Source: Haloarcula amylolytica JCM 13557
GTDB taxonomy: Archaea; Halobacteriota; Halobacteria; Halobacteriales; Haloarculaceae
DNA length: 45,719 nucleotides
NCBI RefSeq assembly: GCF_000336615.1
Contig: NZ_AOLW01000010.1
Location: 222,497-268,215 of the forward strand
Direction of reading: 5' to 3'
Shown: positions 1-8,368 of the stretch, in pieces
Layout of the letters: every line of letters starts with the position of its first letter
How positions within the stretch are numbered: the stretch's first letter is position 1
Notes under the pieces: model-generated
What the model was told of the DNA's origin: nothing
Databases searched by the model: none
The model's input: the letters and a program-made list of their open reading frames with translations, nothing else
Program-made: the position numbers and the translations under genes

Positions 1-277
1 ACCAGTGACACTGTATGCATGACCACACCGAGGCGGATCAGCCGCCCAGATAAACGGATAATATCGGGATTCGGGCCACGCTACGTCCACCTTTTCGGGC
101 CGCTGGCTGTGGATTCCGACACACGGTAACTCTGAATCCCATACCGGGGATAGGAGTAACGGCGGCTTGGCCCCGCCAGGAGTCCGGTCATGCCGACCTG
201 GCTACAAACCTGAAACTCCCAACCTAGCGGTGCGGTGCCGCGGGAATCCCACGCCTGAAGGCGTGGGAGGAGGTCAA
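1..277 (+). mobile_element. Degraded IS200/IS605 (IS1341/TnpB-type) right-end remnant
   Basis: A perfect hairpin lies at 247-268 (arms TCCCACGCCT and AGGCGTGGGA, 2-nt loop), followed by GGAGGTCAA. This resembles the structured right end, and 3' end of the guide RNA, of haloarchaeal TnpB-bearing IS200/IS605 elements. No intact TnpB frame precedes it. One plus-strand frame contains HTEAD, a stop, then DNIGI, faintly like the end of a TnpB zinc-finger region, but this is too weak to claim. From 278 to 511 I see no convincing gene, only short shadow frames. The family assignment rests on the hairpin alone and is from memory. Confidence 0.4.
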
Positions 278-511
278 GGAACACCGATGTTCCGGTGCTA
301 TCACATCTACGATTCTGTGGACGGTACACCGTCCCAATTCAGAAGCGTCTGTGGGGATGCCGCACTGGCAAGACCGAGCGTAGTGGTTCAACTGCTGCGA
401 GCGTCAGAGGGTATTTGCTGTCCGCGTGGCGACGCTTCCTCTGTCGGTCTAACTCTGTCGCAAGTCGAGCAGCGGGAGTTCTGATAGACGTGTATCCCAA
501 TGCAGTAACTG

Positions 512-820
512 ATGTCGACGATCTATATCACAGCTCCACAAGACGCTGCAACGGAGATCGCGCAGACACTCGTTGAGGAACGACTTGCTGCGTGTGTGAA
601 CCGCGTGGCCTGTGACTCGATATATCGGTGGGAAGGCGAAGTCCATACCGATGCTGAGACAATCCTCCTGGCGAAGACGACAGCCGACCGGTATCCCGAT
701 CTTCGCGACCGGGTTGTCGAGTTGCACCCCTACGAGGTCCCGTGTATCGAACGCTTTGACGAAACTGATATTTTTGCGCCCTTTTCGGACTGGCGAACCA
801 GGAACGTGGACGCTGAATAA
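512..820 (+). CDS. cutA: CutA family divalent-cation tolerance protein
   Basis: This is a full-length 102-residue CutA1-type protein, a small cytoplasmic trimeric ferredoxin-like fold linked by genetics in bacteria to copper and divalent metal tolerance. Its biochemical role is unsettled. The family pattern is visible: the STIYITAP opening strand, ERLAACVN at 24-30, the YRWEGEV core and HPYEVPCI near the C-terminus. The ATG at 512 places the opening strand at residue 2, as in homologues. It stands alone, with insertion-sequence debris upstream and the AddB-like gene starting 48 nt after its stop. Family call is firm; physiological role is not. Confidence 0.93.
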   Translation: MSTIYITAPQDAATEIAQTLVEERLAACVNRVACDSIYRWEGEVHTDAETILLAKTTADRYPDLRDRVVELHPYEVPCIERFDETDIFAPFSDWRTRNVDAE

Positions 821-868
821 CCGCTGAAATGGAGCCATCTTTTTGCCACTGGTTATACTCCTACCAGT

Positions 869-3457
869 GTGCCTATTCAGCGTGCAAGATCACTTGCGGA
901 TCTGTATACATCGGTCGCCGACTATGATCTCGTCCTAGTTCCTGACGCCCCGCTTGCGAGCGCCCTCAACCGCCGACTCGACCGGCCACAGTTCGGGACG
1001 TTTGCAACCACTCCACGCCGACTGGCCGCTGGGCGTCGCGAGCAGGCCGAGGACCGGACGGCGTTTCTGGAACTCGCCGACACTGTCGACGACTCGTGGA
1101 AAGCGCTGTCCTACACTATCGGGAACGTCCTCCAGTGCTGGGAGCACCACGGACAGGCCGCGGGGATCCTGGAGTATCCAACCTACGACGATCCCGTTAC
1201 GCGCACTGTGGTAGACAGGCTCGCCGCACGCCAGTCGACGTCACAACAGCTGACAGAGTTCACGGTTGACGCGGACCAGTCGGTTGCCGTCGTTGGGCTC
1301 CCGGAGTTCACTGAGCTCGAACGATCGATCCTACCAGCGGAGTATGACACGTATCCCCTGTTGACTGACGACGCCTTCGACTACCCGGCGTTCAACATCT
1401 TCAGGTCCCCATCGGCGATCGTCGACGCGGTCGTGGATACCATCGACGAGGAGTCGGCTGATAATGTCGCAGTGGTGCTGGATAGTTCGAGCCAGTACTC
1501 TCCACTGGTCGAATCTGCGCTCGAAGCTGCAGATATTCCCTACTATGGAGGACCGGGATTCATCGATGACCTCGATGTGCGAGCGGTACTGCGGCTCTTG
1601 CGCGTCGCCTATCGTGGCTCCGAGACGACTGTCAGCGATGTCGCCCCGATACTGTCACGACTTGGGACCGATGTCGATATCGAGCACAGTGAGAAACGCC
1701 TGGCAGCGACCGACCTGCCAGCAACCGCGTGGATTACGGAGGTGTGTGAGTCGATCGGGGACCGGACCTTTGGCTCGCTCCTCACGGCCTACGAATCGAA
1801 AGCCAGCCGAACACTGGACCGTCTTCGGGACGAACTCGAGTCGCTCGGGCTCCACGACACTGTGATCACCGAATCGCGGGTTAGTGATCTCGCCTTCTAT
1901 CTGGATTTCTACGAGGTTCCAGTGGACAGAGAAAACGAGGGCGTGTTACTCGCAGATGCCAAATCTGCCGGCTACGTCGACCGACAGGCCGTGTTCTTTC
2001 TCGGACTTGACGAGGGCTGGACCAATAGCGCTCCACAGCGCCCCTGGGTCGACACGGAGGCACAGTTCGATCGGTATATCCGCCGCTTTCAGCGACTAAT
2101 CCAGAGCGGCAGCGACCAGTACTATCTGGTCGAGGATACCGCTGGGGGCCAACCGGTGACGCCGTGTCTCTACTTCGAGGAACTCCTCGAAGAGCCATTC
2201 GAGCGGTTCAGCGACCTCGAATCAGTCAGGTATGAACGGACGGTCGATGGTGACCGTGATGGCTTTGCGAAAACGTCCGTCGAGCCCCCGGTCGAGTCGG
2301 CACCCATCGAAACGATCAGCCAGACCAGTCTCAACAATTTCGTCAACAGCCCACGGGAGTATCTTTTCAGCCGGCTGGTCGATTCCCCCGACAAGGACTA
2401 TTTCCGCGAGGGGAATTTGTTCCATGACTTCGCGGAGTTCTACGTCAACTATCCCGAGGTCATCGACGCAGACACGCTCTCGGAGGTGGTCGATGTCATG
2501 CTCGAAGAAGCCAAACCCTTCTACCCTGAGACGGACCGGGTGTTACGCCGACGCCAGTATCGGATCGGGCTGGAAACCATCGTCGAATATCTGGATGCCA
2601 ATCCACCGACGGCACCTGCCGATCTGCCCCCGGCCGGGGAGCCCGATGAGAACTTCTTCGCATCGTATTTCGACCGCCCCGTTGACTCACCACTGACCGA
2701 ACGCCAGTTCACCAATCCGGACCTCGGTATCAACGGGAAAATCGACCTCGTGGAGGGACCCACAGCCCTGCTCGATTACAAGAGCGGGTCGAAGAAGTCA
2801 GCCTACGACGTCTGTAAACAGGCTGCGATGGACCCACCCAACGAGACAGTCAACTATCAGGCAATCGCCTACCTGGCACAGTTCCGTACACACCAGCCCG
2901 GCGAGGCGCTCTCCTTTTCCTTTTTCCACTTCCTCGAAACGCTCGACGATGCGATCACCGGCGACGCGGATATAGATGAGACGCTGACGACAGTCTCCTA
3001 CTATCCGCAGTCGTTCGACGAGTTCGTCGGGACGCACCCAGCGTATGAGGTCCTCCTGGATGGCTACAAGGACTGTGTGGCGACCTTCGAGGAGCTTGGT
3101 TTCGGGACCTACAGCGAGATCATGACAGACCTCACGTTCCCGGACACGACGGATCGGTCGGCGTTACGGGAGTCTGACTTCGCCGACCGATTTGCCGAGG
3201 CCGTCCGGCAGGAAACCAGCGACGACGTCGATGCCGAGAAGGGGGCCGATCAGGCGGTTCGGGAACTCAACGGCGTCCGGAAGCGCAACTTCTTCAAAGA
3301 CGATATCGACCAGTTCGAGGAATTCGTCGCCGACCGACTGACCGAGATTAATCGGTACCGCGCTGGTGAGGAGCGATTCCCGATTGAGGGACTGGGTGGC
3401 GAACCCAACTATCGACGGATCGACCATCGCGACATGTTCCTGGAGGAAAACCGATGA
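869..3457 (+). CDS. AddB/RexB-like PD-(D/E)XK nuclease subunit
   Basis: An 862-residue protein with a C-terminal RecB-type nuclease domain: FHDFAEFY with H519, GKIDLV with D626, and LLDYKSG with D636 and K638, the expected metal-binding and catalytic set. The first ~500 residues look like a degenerate helicase-like half without a recognisable Walker A, as in AddB proteins. No obvious Fe-S cysteine set of the bacterial AddB type was seen. It overlaps the next gene, an AddA-like helicase, by 4 nt (ATGA), so the two probably form a two-subunit DNA end-resection enzyme. The start is a GTG at 869; no earlier in-frame start looks better. Similar pairs occur in other haloarchaea, usually annotated only as nuclease plus UvrD. 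Confidence 0.8.
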   Translation: MPIQRARSLADLYTSVADYDLVLVPDAPLASALNRRLDRPQFGTFATTPRRLAAGRREQAEDRTAFLELADTVDDSWKALSYTIGNVLQCWEHHGQAAGILEYPTYDDPVTRTVVDRLAARQSTSQQLTEFTVDADQSVAVVGLPEFTELERSILPAEYDTYPLLTDDAFDYPAFNIFRSPSAIVDAVVDTIDEESADNVAVVLDSSSQYSPLVESALEAADIPYYGGPGFIDDLDVRAVLRLLRVAYRGSETTVSDVAPILSRLGTDVDIEHSEKRLAATDLPATAWITEVCESIGDRTFGSLLTAYESKASRTLDRLRDELESLGLHDTVITESRVSDLAFYLDFYEVPVDRENEGVLLADAKSAGYVDRQAVFFLGLDEGWTNSAPQRPWVDTEAQFDRYIRRFQRLIQSGSDQYYLVEDTAGGQPVTPCLYFEELLEEPFERFSDLESVRYERTVDGDRDGFAKTSVEPPVESAPIETISQTSLNNFVNSPREYLFSRLVDSPDKDYFREGNLFHDFAEFYVNYPEVIDADTLSEVVDVMLEEAKPFYPETDRVLRRRQYRIGLETIVEYLDANPPTAPADLPPAGEPDENFFASYFDRPVDSPLTERQFTNPDLGINGKIDLVEGPTALLDYKSGSKKSAYDVCKQAAMDPPNETVNYQAIAYLAQFRTHQPGEALSFSFFHFLETLDDAITGDADIDETLTTVSYYPQSFDEFVGTHPAYEVLLDGYKDCVATFEELGFGTYSEIMTDLTFPDTTDRSALRESDFADRFAEAVRQETSDDVDAEKGADQAVRELNGVRKRNFFKDDIDQFEEFVADRLTEINRYRAGEERFPIEGLGGEPNYRRIDHRDMFLEENR

Positions 3458-6321
3458 GTGACGACCGCACCCCGAACGAGGCTCAGCAACAACTGATCGA
3501 TGAGACCGAGGGGATCTACCATGTCGACGCCGGTGCTGGCACCGGCAAGACCTTCGCCATCACACGCCGGTATGCGAACATCGTCGACCAGCCCGACGTC
3601 GAGCCCGAGGACATCCTGCTGGTTACCTTCACCCGCAGTGCGGCCACCGAGATGCGTGAGCGCATCGTCGAACACTGTTCGTACGGAATGCGTGAGCTGG
3701 CCGACGCACCGATCCAGACGTTCCACTCGTACTGTCACGACCTGCTCGACGAGCACGGCTATCGCGCCCCGACACATTTGGGAATTGATGACCGGATCAC
3801 TGGAGGAACCCAGATCCTTGAGGATAGCCAACTCGAGGACGAGCTATTCCGTGAGTTCTTCGGGCAGTTCCGGGATCGCCATCCTGAGTACAACGACATC
3901 TTTCGGGTACTCTCGGAGCCTACCGAGCCGCTCTCGCTCATTAACGAACTCGCTGCGAAGGGTATCTTCCCGACCGCGGACGGCTGGTATCGAGATGGGG
4001 CACAACACTTGCAGGGTGACTACGAGCTGTTCAAGCAGTATTTCGATGCCCAAAATCAGGCCCGCAACGACGGACGCAAGCAATCCCCGCTCCGGGACGA
4101 TCTCTCGCGGTTCGGGACGAACAAAACCTACCGGCAGTCCGCCCCTTCCAAATCGGAGCTTCGGGGTGGCCGGGGGACCAAGGAACTCGACGAGAGCGTC
4201 GCTCGCGAGGTCTTTGAAGAGGATCGGAATGAGCTACTGGCATTCGTTCACGACTGTTACTTCGAGTATCTGGAGTTCGCTCTGGAACGGAACTACCTGA
4301 ACTTCGGGTTCCTCCAGCTGTTTGCTTTCGTGGCACTGTGCGAGGAGCCAGCGCTGCGTGACCGCGTCGGGTTCGAGTACGTGATGGTCGATGAGTTCCA
4401 GGACTCCAGTGAGATTCAGTTCAAGCTGGCGCTGCTGCTCGCTGAGACGGACAATCTCTGTGTCGTGGGCGACTGGAAACAGAGCATCTACTCGTTCCAG
4501 TACGCCGCCGTCGAGAACATCGCGGAGTTCGATACCCGGCTGAAGCGATTCCGGAGCGAGTTGAACGCCGATTCCGAGCGGGTCGAATTCGGGACGGATG
4601 GGATCACGTACATCGAGCTGACGGAGAACTACCGGTCGACACAGACACTGCTGGACTTCTCGACCAATGCACTGACCACGCCAGCGACGAGCTCTGAAGC
4701 CATCGACGAGCCCGTCGACGTCGACCCGCTGTCCTCGAATGCCACCTTCGACGAGACCAACATTGAGGCTGTTCACCATGAGGACGAACACGAGGCGGTA
4801 CTGGCCAGGATCCAGTCGATTGTCGATAGCGACGACTACCGGATTGAGGACGAGAACGGTAATCCCACAACCCCGAGCCACGGTGATATTGCAGTCCTGA
4901 CCAGGACACGCGATTACGGACGGGAGCTACTGACTGCAGCCGAGGAGCACGGGCTCCCGATGGCCTACGACGGGGAGGTCGAACTGTACCGCAGTGACCC
5001 CGCGAAGCTACTGCTGGCGTGGCTGCGGATCGTCGAATCCGATGGCGACCGTGGCTGGGCCGTTGTTCTAGAGCGGGCCGGCTACACGCTTGATGAGATC
5101 AATGCCCAGCTGGATCGGGAGAGCTACCCGCCAGCGATGACCGAGTTTCGCGAAGCGCTTCGAGAGCTTGAGGCGGTAAGTTCGCTGGCCCGACGCGTCT
5201 TCGATCGCTACGGGCTTGCTGATGATTATGCACGGGAATTGCTCGCGCATATCCAGTCCGTCCACGACGCCACAACGCTCACTCGCGGGGACCTGATCCA
5301 GTTTATCGAACGCGCAATAGACCAGGGAAGTACCCACGCGATCAACACCACTACTGATACGGATTCGGTGACGGTCCAGACGATCCACGGCGCCAAGGGT
5401 CTGGAGTATCCGATCGTCATCCTGGCCAATATGAACGACGGGCGGTTCCCGCCGCGTGGTCGGACCAGTGGTGTGCTGCAGTACGACGAGGCGACGGGGC
5501 TCCGACAGCGCAAAACATTCGCTGACGAAGGCCGGTATCCACACGTCTACGATAACTGGCGCTACGATGTCCTGCGGCAGTGTCTCCCCGATGACTACGA
5601 CGAAGAACGCCGGCTCCTGTATGTGGCCATCACCCGAGCCGAGAGCCACGTCGTTTTTGCCAGTGGGGCCGATCCAAATACGTTCCTCTCTGAGCTGCCA
5701 GTCGAACTTACCGAGGGGGCGACAGAGATTGAAGCGAGCCAGCCCGACGAGTCAGTCCAGACACAGCTGCCGTTCAGCATTGCCACACCCGATGGTCCGG
5801 TTGGCTACAGTCCACATTCACTGATGGATGACTCCGTGTTTACTGAATCGGAGGCCAATGCCGGTGAGGCCGACGCTGATGAAGCAAGTGGTGTAGACTT
5901 TGGCTCACAGGTACACGACTTCGCCGAGGCCTACGTGCTGGGCGAGTCGGTCTCGCCATCGAATCCGCACGAAGAGCGCATCCAGTCGCTGCTGGATGGG
6001 CTGGGTGGGGAGTTGCATGTCGAAGCAGACGCTATCCTGCCGCTTGAGATCGACGGCCGGCGAGTGTCGATTACCGGTATCGTCGACCTGGTCCACATCA
6101 CGCCCGATCGAGTCGAGATAATCGACTACAAGACTGACCGAAGCCGACGGGCACAAGACGAGTATCGCAAGCAACTGAGCGTGTATTATCACGTACTCGC
6201 CAGTGAGTATCCGGACCGAGAGGTAACCACAAGCCTATTTTATTCTGCTATTGGGGAGGTGGTGTCAGTTGAACCGCTATCGAAGGGGGATCTCCGTAAG
6301 CTTGTGCTGGACCATCAGTAG
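3454..6321 (+). CDS. AddA-like UvrD/Rep helicase with C-terminal PD-(D/E)XK nuclease
   Basis: This 955-residue superfamily 1 helicase-nuclease is likely to unwind and cut DNA ends for recombination or degradation. Visible motifs: Walker A AGAGTGKT at 26-33, Walker B/motif II VMVDEFQD at 310-317, a YRSTQ motif, TIHGAKGLEYP (motif V region) and LLYVAITRAE (motif VI). The C-terminal nuclease has H821 (GSQVHDF), D878 (GIVDLV), D891 and K893 (IIDYKTD) and a QLSVYYH helix, as in AddA/RecB. The start ATG overlaps the stop of the AddB-like gene, which shows co-translation and supports a heterodimer. No Chi-recognition features can be judged from sequence alone. The frame is intact. Confidence 0.9.
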   Translation: MSDDRTPNEAQQQLIDETEGIYHVDAGAGTGKTFAITRRYANIVDQPDVEPEDILLVTFTRSAATEMRERIVEHCSYGMRELADAPIQTFHSYCHDLLDEHGYRAPTHLGIDDRITGGTQILEDSQLEDELFREFFGQFRDRHPEYNDIFRVLSEPTEPLSLINELAAKGIFPTADGWYRDGAQHLQGDYELFKQYFDAQNQARNDGRKQSPLRDDLSRFGTNKTYRQSAPSKSELRGGRGTKELDESVAREVFEEDRNELLAFVHDCYFEYLEFALERNYLNFGFLQLFAFVALCEEPALRDRVGFEYVMVDEFQDSSEIQFKLALLLAETDNLCVVGDWKQSIYSFQYAAVENIAEFDTRLKRFRSELNADSERVEFGTDGITYIELTENYRSTQTLLDFSTNALTTPATSSEAIDEPVDVDPLSSNATFDETNIEAVHHEDEHEAVLARIQSIVDSDDYRIEDENGNPTTPSHGDIAVLTRTRDYGRELLTAAEEHGLPMAYDGEVELYRSDPAKLLLAWLRIVESDGDRGWAVVLERAGYTLDEINAQLDRESYPPAMTEFREALRELEAVSSLARRVFDRYGLADDYARELLAHIQSVHDATTLTRGDLIQFIERAIDQGSTHAINTTTDTDSVTVQTIHGAKGLEYPIVILANMNDGRFPPRGRTSGVLQYDEATGLRQRKTFADEGRYPHVYDNWRYDVLRQCLPDDYDEERRLLYVAITRAESHVVFASGADPNTFLSELPVELTEGATEIEASQPDESVQTQLPFSIATPDGPVGYSPHSLMDDSVFTESEANAGEADADEASGVDFGSQVHDFAEAYVLGESVSPSNPHEERIQSLLDGLGGELHVEADAILPLEIDGRRVSITGIVDLVHITPDRVEIIDYKTDRSRRAQDEYRKQLSVYYHVLASEYPDREVTTSLFYSAIGEVVSVEPLSKGDLRKLVLDHQ

Positions 6322-6331
6322 ATAAGAATAG

Positions 6332-6763
6332 GGTTCACACAGAGTTTGGGGGGAGTCCTACGGCACGGTACTCGTCTCCCAGGGGCTTGGTGCAGTATGC
6401 TGGATCGTGGCGGTGTTTGCGCCAACGACTGCACTGACTATCACGCTGTTCGGTCTCGCGTGGATTCTTGCTGGCGTATCGGGCGTGCTCACCGCAACGC
6501 TGAACCAGCGCGTGTTCCCGACTGACCTACTTGGACGCGTCTCTGCGACGAAGGGAACCGCCTCGGGAGCGACGCTCCCGCTTGGCTCACTCGTTGGTGG
6601 AGGAGTTGCTGAAGCGTTGGGGACCACGACGACGATGGCGCTGGCCGCGAGCGGCTTCGGCTTTACTGCCGTCTACGTCCTCCTACGGCCACGGCTCCGT
6701 CGACTCCCCGCCATCGAAACGGCAACTCCCGACGACTTTGATCTGGAGATCGAGACGCACTAA
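6332..6763 (+). pseudogene. C-terminal remnant of an MFS transporter
   Basis: The open frame begins only after a TAG at 6329 and has no plausible translational start. It reads straight into hydrophobic sequence typical of the second half of a major facilitator superfamily permease: helices around FGLAWILAGVSGVL and TTMALAASGFGFTAVYVLL, with the loop RVFPTDLLGRVSATKG, a common MFS element. The N-terminal half is missing; the break lies about 10 nt after the stop of the helicase gene, as if a deletion or rearrangement joined the two. A GTG at 6407 could start a short peptide, but that would not be a working transporter. The stop codon lies inside a palindrome at 6760-6775. Confidence 0.75.
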
Positions 6764-6788
6764 TCGGCCGATTAGTGGGGGCCCCCAC
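6760..6788. repeat. Two abutting perfect palindromes
   Basis: CTAATCGGCCGATTAG (6760-6775) and GTGGGGGCCCCCAC (6775-6788) are each perfectly self-complementary and share one base. They sit at the end of the broken transporter and upstream of a transposase fragment. They could be a transcription-termination or processing structure for the upstream remnant, or a scar of element insertion. No T-run typical of archaeal termination follows directly. Confidence 0.6.
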
Positions 6789-6890
6789 GCCCGTTTCGGC
6801 CAGAGGAACGCCCATCCCAGATACAATCGTGAAAGCAGTCGCCATACCCCGTGTGGACACCATATTCCGCTCCATCAGGGGCGTTCGGCG

Positions 6891-7004
6891 ATGGAATCGG
6901 GTATACAATCCCACGTTGCGGGACTTTTGTTGTCGAATACCATCGAAGTACTCGAAGATCGGGGTGTCCAACGCAGTCGCAAAGCCGTCCACGATTGGGT
7001 TTGA
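6891..7004 (+). pseudogene. N-terminal fragment of an IS6-family transposase
   Basis: The frame from 6891 encodes a 37-residue segment containing SGIQSHVAGLLLSNT and RSRKAVHDWV, matching the start of haloarchaeal IS6-family (ISH14/ISH15-like) transposases, which carry a GIQLHLAGLSLSNT-type helix followed by a VHNWV or VHDWV motif. It ends at a TGA right after HDWV, and the whole DDE catalytic domain is absent. The usual residues before the helix are not recognisable, so both ends are lost. The fragment is non-functional; no terminal inverted repeats were identified. The identification is from remembered family sequences. Confidence 0.7.
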
Positions 7005-7068
7005 CGAGGGTTCCCTATGAGCATTGGTAATATTATGTGTCGTGGCAACCCCTCGCAATCATCAAAAA

Positions 7069-7086
7069 ATTAATTACTATATTATG
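7069..7086 (+). promoter_or_regulatory. Probable archaeal promoter of the PEP hydrolase/cupin/UPF0261 operon
   Basis: The AT-rich stretch TTAATTACTATATTATG contains a TATA-like core (TATATTA, about 7078-7084), 22-28 nt before the ATG at 7106. This spacing is typical of leaderless haloarchaeal transcripts, and no Shine-Dalgarno sequence is seen. The local AT-richness contrasts with the GC-rich surroundings. Confidence 0.5.
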
Positions 7087-7105
7087 AAATGGTTGTATCT
7101 GACGT

Positions 7106-7939
7106 ATGGAATTCACACGGCAGGAGTCCCTTGATCGACTTCAGGAAACAGTATCGGGCGGCGATCCAATCGTCGGCGCAGGTGCAGGGACCGGTATCTC
7201 GGCGAAGTTCGCCGAGCGCGGTGGCGTCGATCTACTGATCATCTACAATTCCGGTCGCTATCGGATGAACGGTCGGGGGTCGCTGGCTGGCCTCCTTCCT
7301 TACGGTGACGCCAACGAGATCGTCGTCGAGATGGGCCACGAAGTGCTTCCAGTCGTCGAGGACACGCCAGTTCTCGCCGGCGTCAACGGGACCGACCCGT
7401 TCCGACAGATGGATGTGTTCATCGAGAACCTGAAACGACGTGGGTTCTCGGGCGTCCAGAACTTCCCGACGGTGGGTCTCATCGACGAGGACAGCGGGTT
7501 CAGACAGAATCTCGAGGAAACGGGGATGGGCTACGACAAAGAAGTCGACATGATCCAAGAAGCGGCCGAGCAAGGAATGCTCACCTGCCCATACGTCTTC
7601 AGCGAGGAGCAGGCTCGCGAGATGACCGAGGCCGGAGCGGACGTGGTCGTCTCACATATGGGACTGACTACATCTGGGGATATTGGTGCCGAGACGGCAC
7701 TAGATCTCGATGCCGCAGCCGAGCGCGTTCAAGCTCATCACGACGCCGCAAAAGAGGTAAACGAGGACGTACTGGTGATCTGTCACGGCGGCCCGATCGC
7801 ATGGCCCGACGATGCCCAGTACGTACTGGAACACACCGAGGGTGTCGTCGGATTCTTCGGTGCGTCGAGCATCGAACGCCTCCCAACTGAGGAGGCAATC
7901 GAAGCACAGGCCCGCGAATTCAAGGAGATTAGTCTCTAA
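7106..7939 (+). CDS. Phosphoenolpyruvate hydrolase family (TIM-barrel) protein
   Basis: A 277-residue protein of the PEP hydrolase-like family (Pfam PF09370 type), a TIM barrel related to PEP mutase/isocitrate lyase folds. Recognisable segments are VGAGAGTGISAKFAERGGVDLL near the N-terminus (residues ~23-44), PVLAGVNGTDPF, GVQNFPTVGLID and VVSHMGLTTSGDIG, then VLVICHGGPIAWPDD. The exact reaction is not established for most members. It is the first gene of an operon: the cupin begins 1 nt after its stop and a Tm-1-like/UPF0261 protein follows. In bacteria PEP-hydrolase and UPF0261 domains are also neighbours or fused, so they probably act in one pathway, perhaps on a sugar-acid or lactone-type substrate (inference). 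Leaderless start at 7106. Confidence 0.85.
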   Translation: MEFTRQESLDRLQETVSGGDPIVGAGAGTGISAKFAERGGVDLLIIYNSGRYRMNGRGSLAGLLPYGDANEIVVEMGHEVLPVVEDTPVLAGVNGTDPFRQMDVFIENLKRRGFSGVQNFPTVGLIDEDSGFRQNLEETGMGYDKEVDMIQEAAEQGMLTCPYVFSEEQAREMTEAGADVVVSHMGLTTSGDIGAETALDLDAAAERVQAHHDAAKEVNEDVLVICHGGPIAWPDDAQYVLEHTEGVVGFFGASSIERLPTEEAIEAQAREFKEISL

Positions 7940-7940
7940 G

Positions 7941-8366
7941 ATGACTGATAGCGAATACTTCATAACTCCTGATGACGTCGAAAGTCAGCTCTTCGATTGG
8001 GGCGTCCTGAAGTGGCTGAGCACGCCTGACGTGACGGGTGGCGAGCGCTTCAGCGCTGGCGTCGTCAAACTCGAACCCGGAAAGGGCCATGAGCGCCACG
8101 CGCACCCTGACAGCGACGAGATCCTCTTCGTCATCCAGGGCGAGGGTGAACAAGAGGTCGCCGATCAGACACGCGATATCTCGGCCGGCGAGATGGTGTT
8201 CGTTCCTGAAGGCGTCGAACACGGAACCGTCAACACCAGCTGGGAACCGTTGTTACTGCTCGCGGTCTACGCACCACCGGGTCCTGAAGAGGTACTCCGG
8301 GATCTTCCTGAGTGTGAGATCGTCCCGCCGGGCGAACTGCCGACACCCGAGAACGTGGAGGAGTGA
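7941..8366 (+). CDS. Cupin-domain protein
   Basis: A 141-residue single-domain cupin. The first cupin motif is visible as GKGHERHAHPDSDEILFVIQ (G, H, H and E metal-ligand pattern) and the second as GEMVFVPEGVEHGTVNT (H as the fourth ligand), so a metal site is probably intact. Such proteins are small beta-barrel isomerases, dioxygenases or regulators; the sequence does not say which. The reading frame is open further upstream, but the ATG at 7941, 1 nt after the upstream stop, gives the normal cupin length. It lies between the PEP hydrolase-like and UPF0261 genes, so it probably handles an intermediate of that pathway or senses its substrate (inference). Confidence 0.88.
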   Translation: MTDSEYFITPDDVESQLFDWGVLKWLSTPDVTGGERFSAGVVKLEPGKGHERHAHPDSDEILFVIQGEGEQEVADQTRDISAGEMVFVPEGVEHGTVNTSWEPLLLLAVYAPPGPEEVLRDLPECEIVPPGELPTPENVEE

Positions 8367-8368
8367 GT

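Noticed and set aside
167-576. Two overlapping plus-strand frames before cutA
   Set aside because: No family resemblance; they run through the insertion-sequence hairpin and into cutA in other frames.
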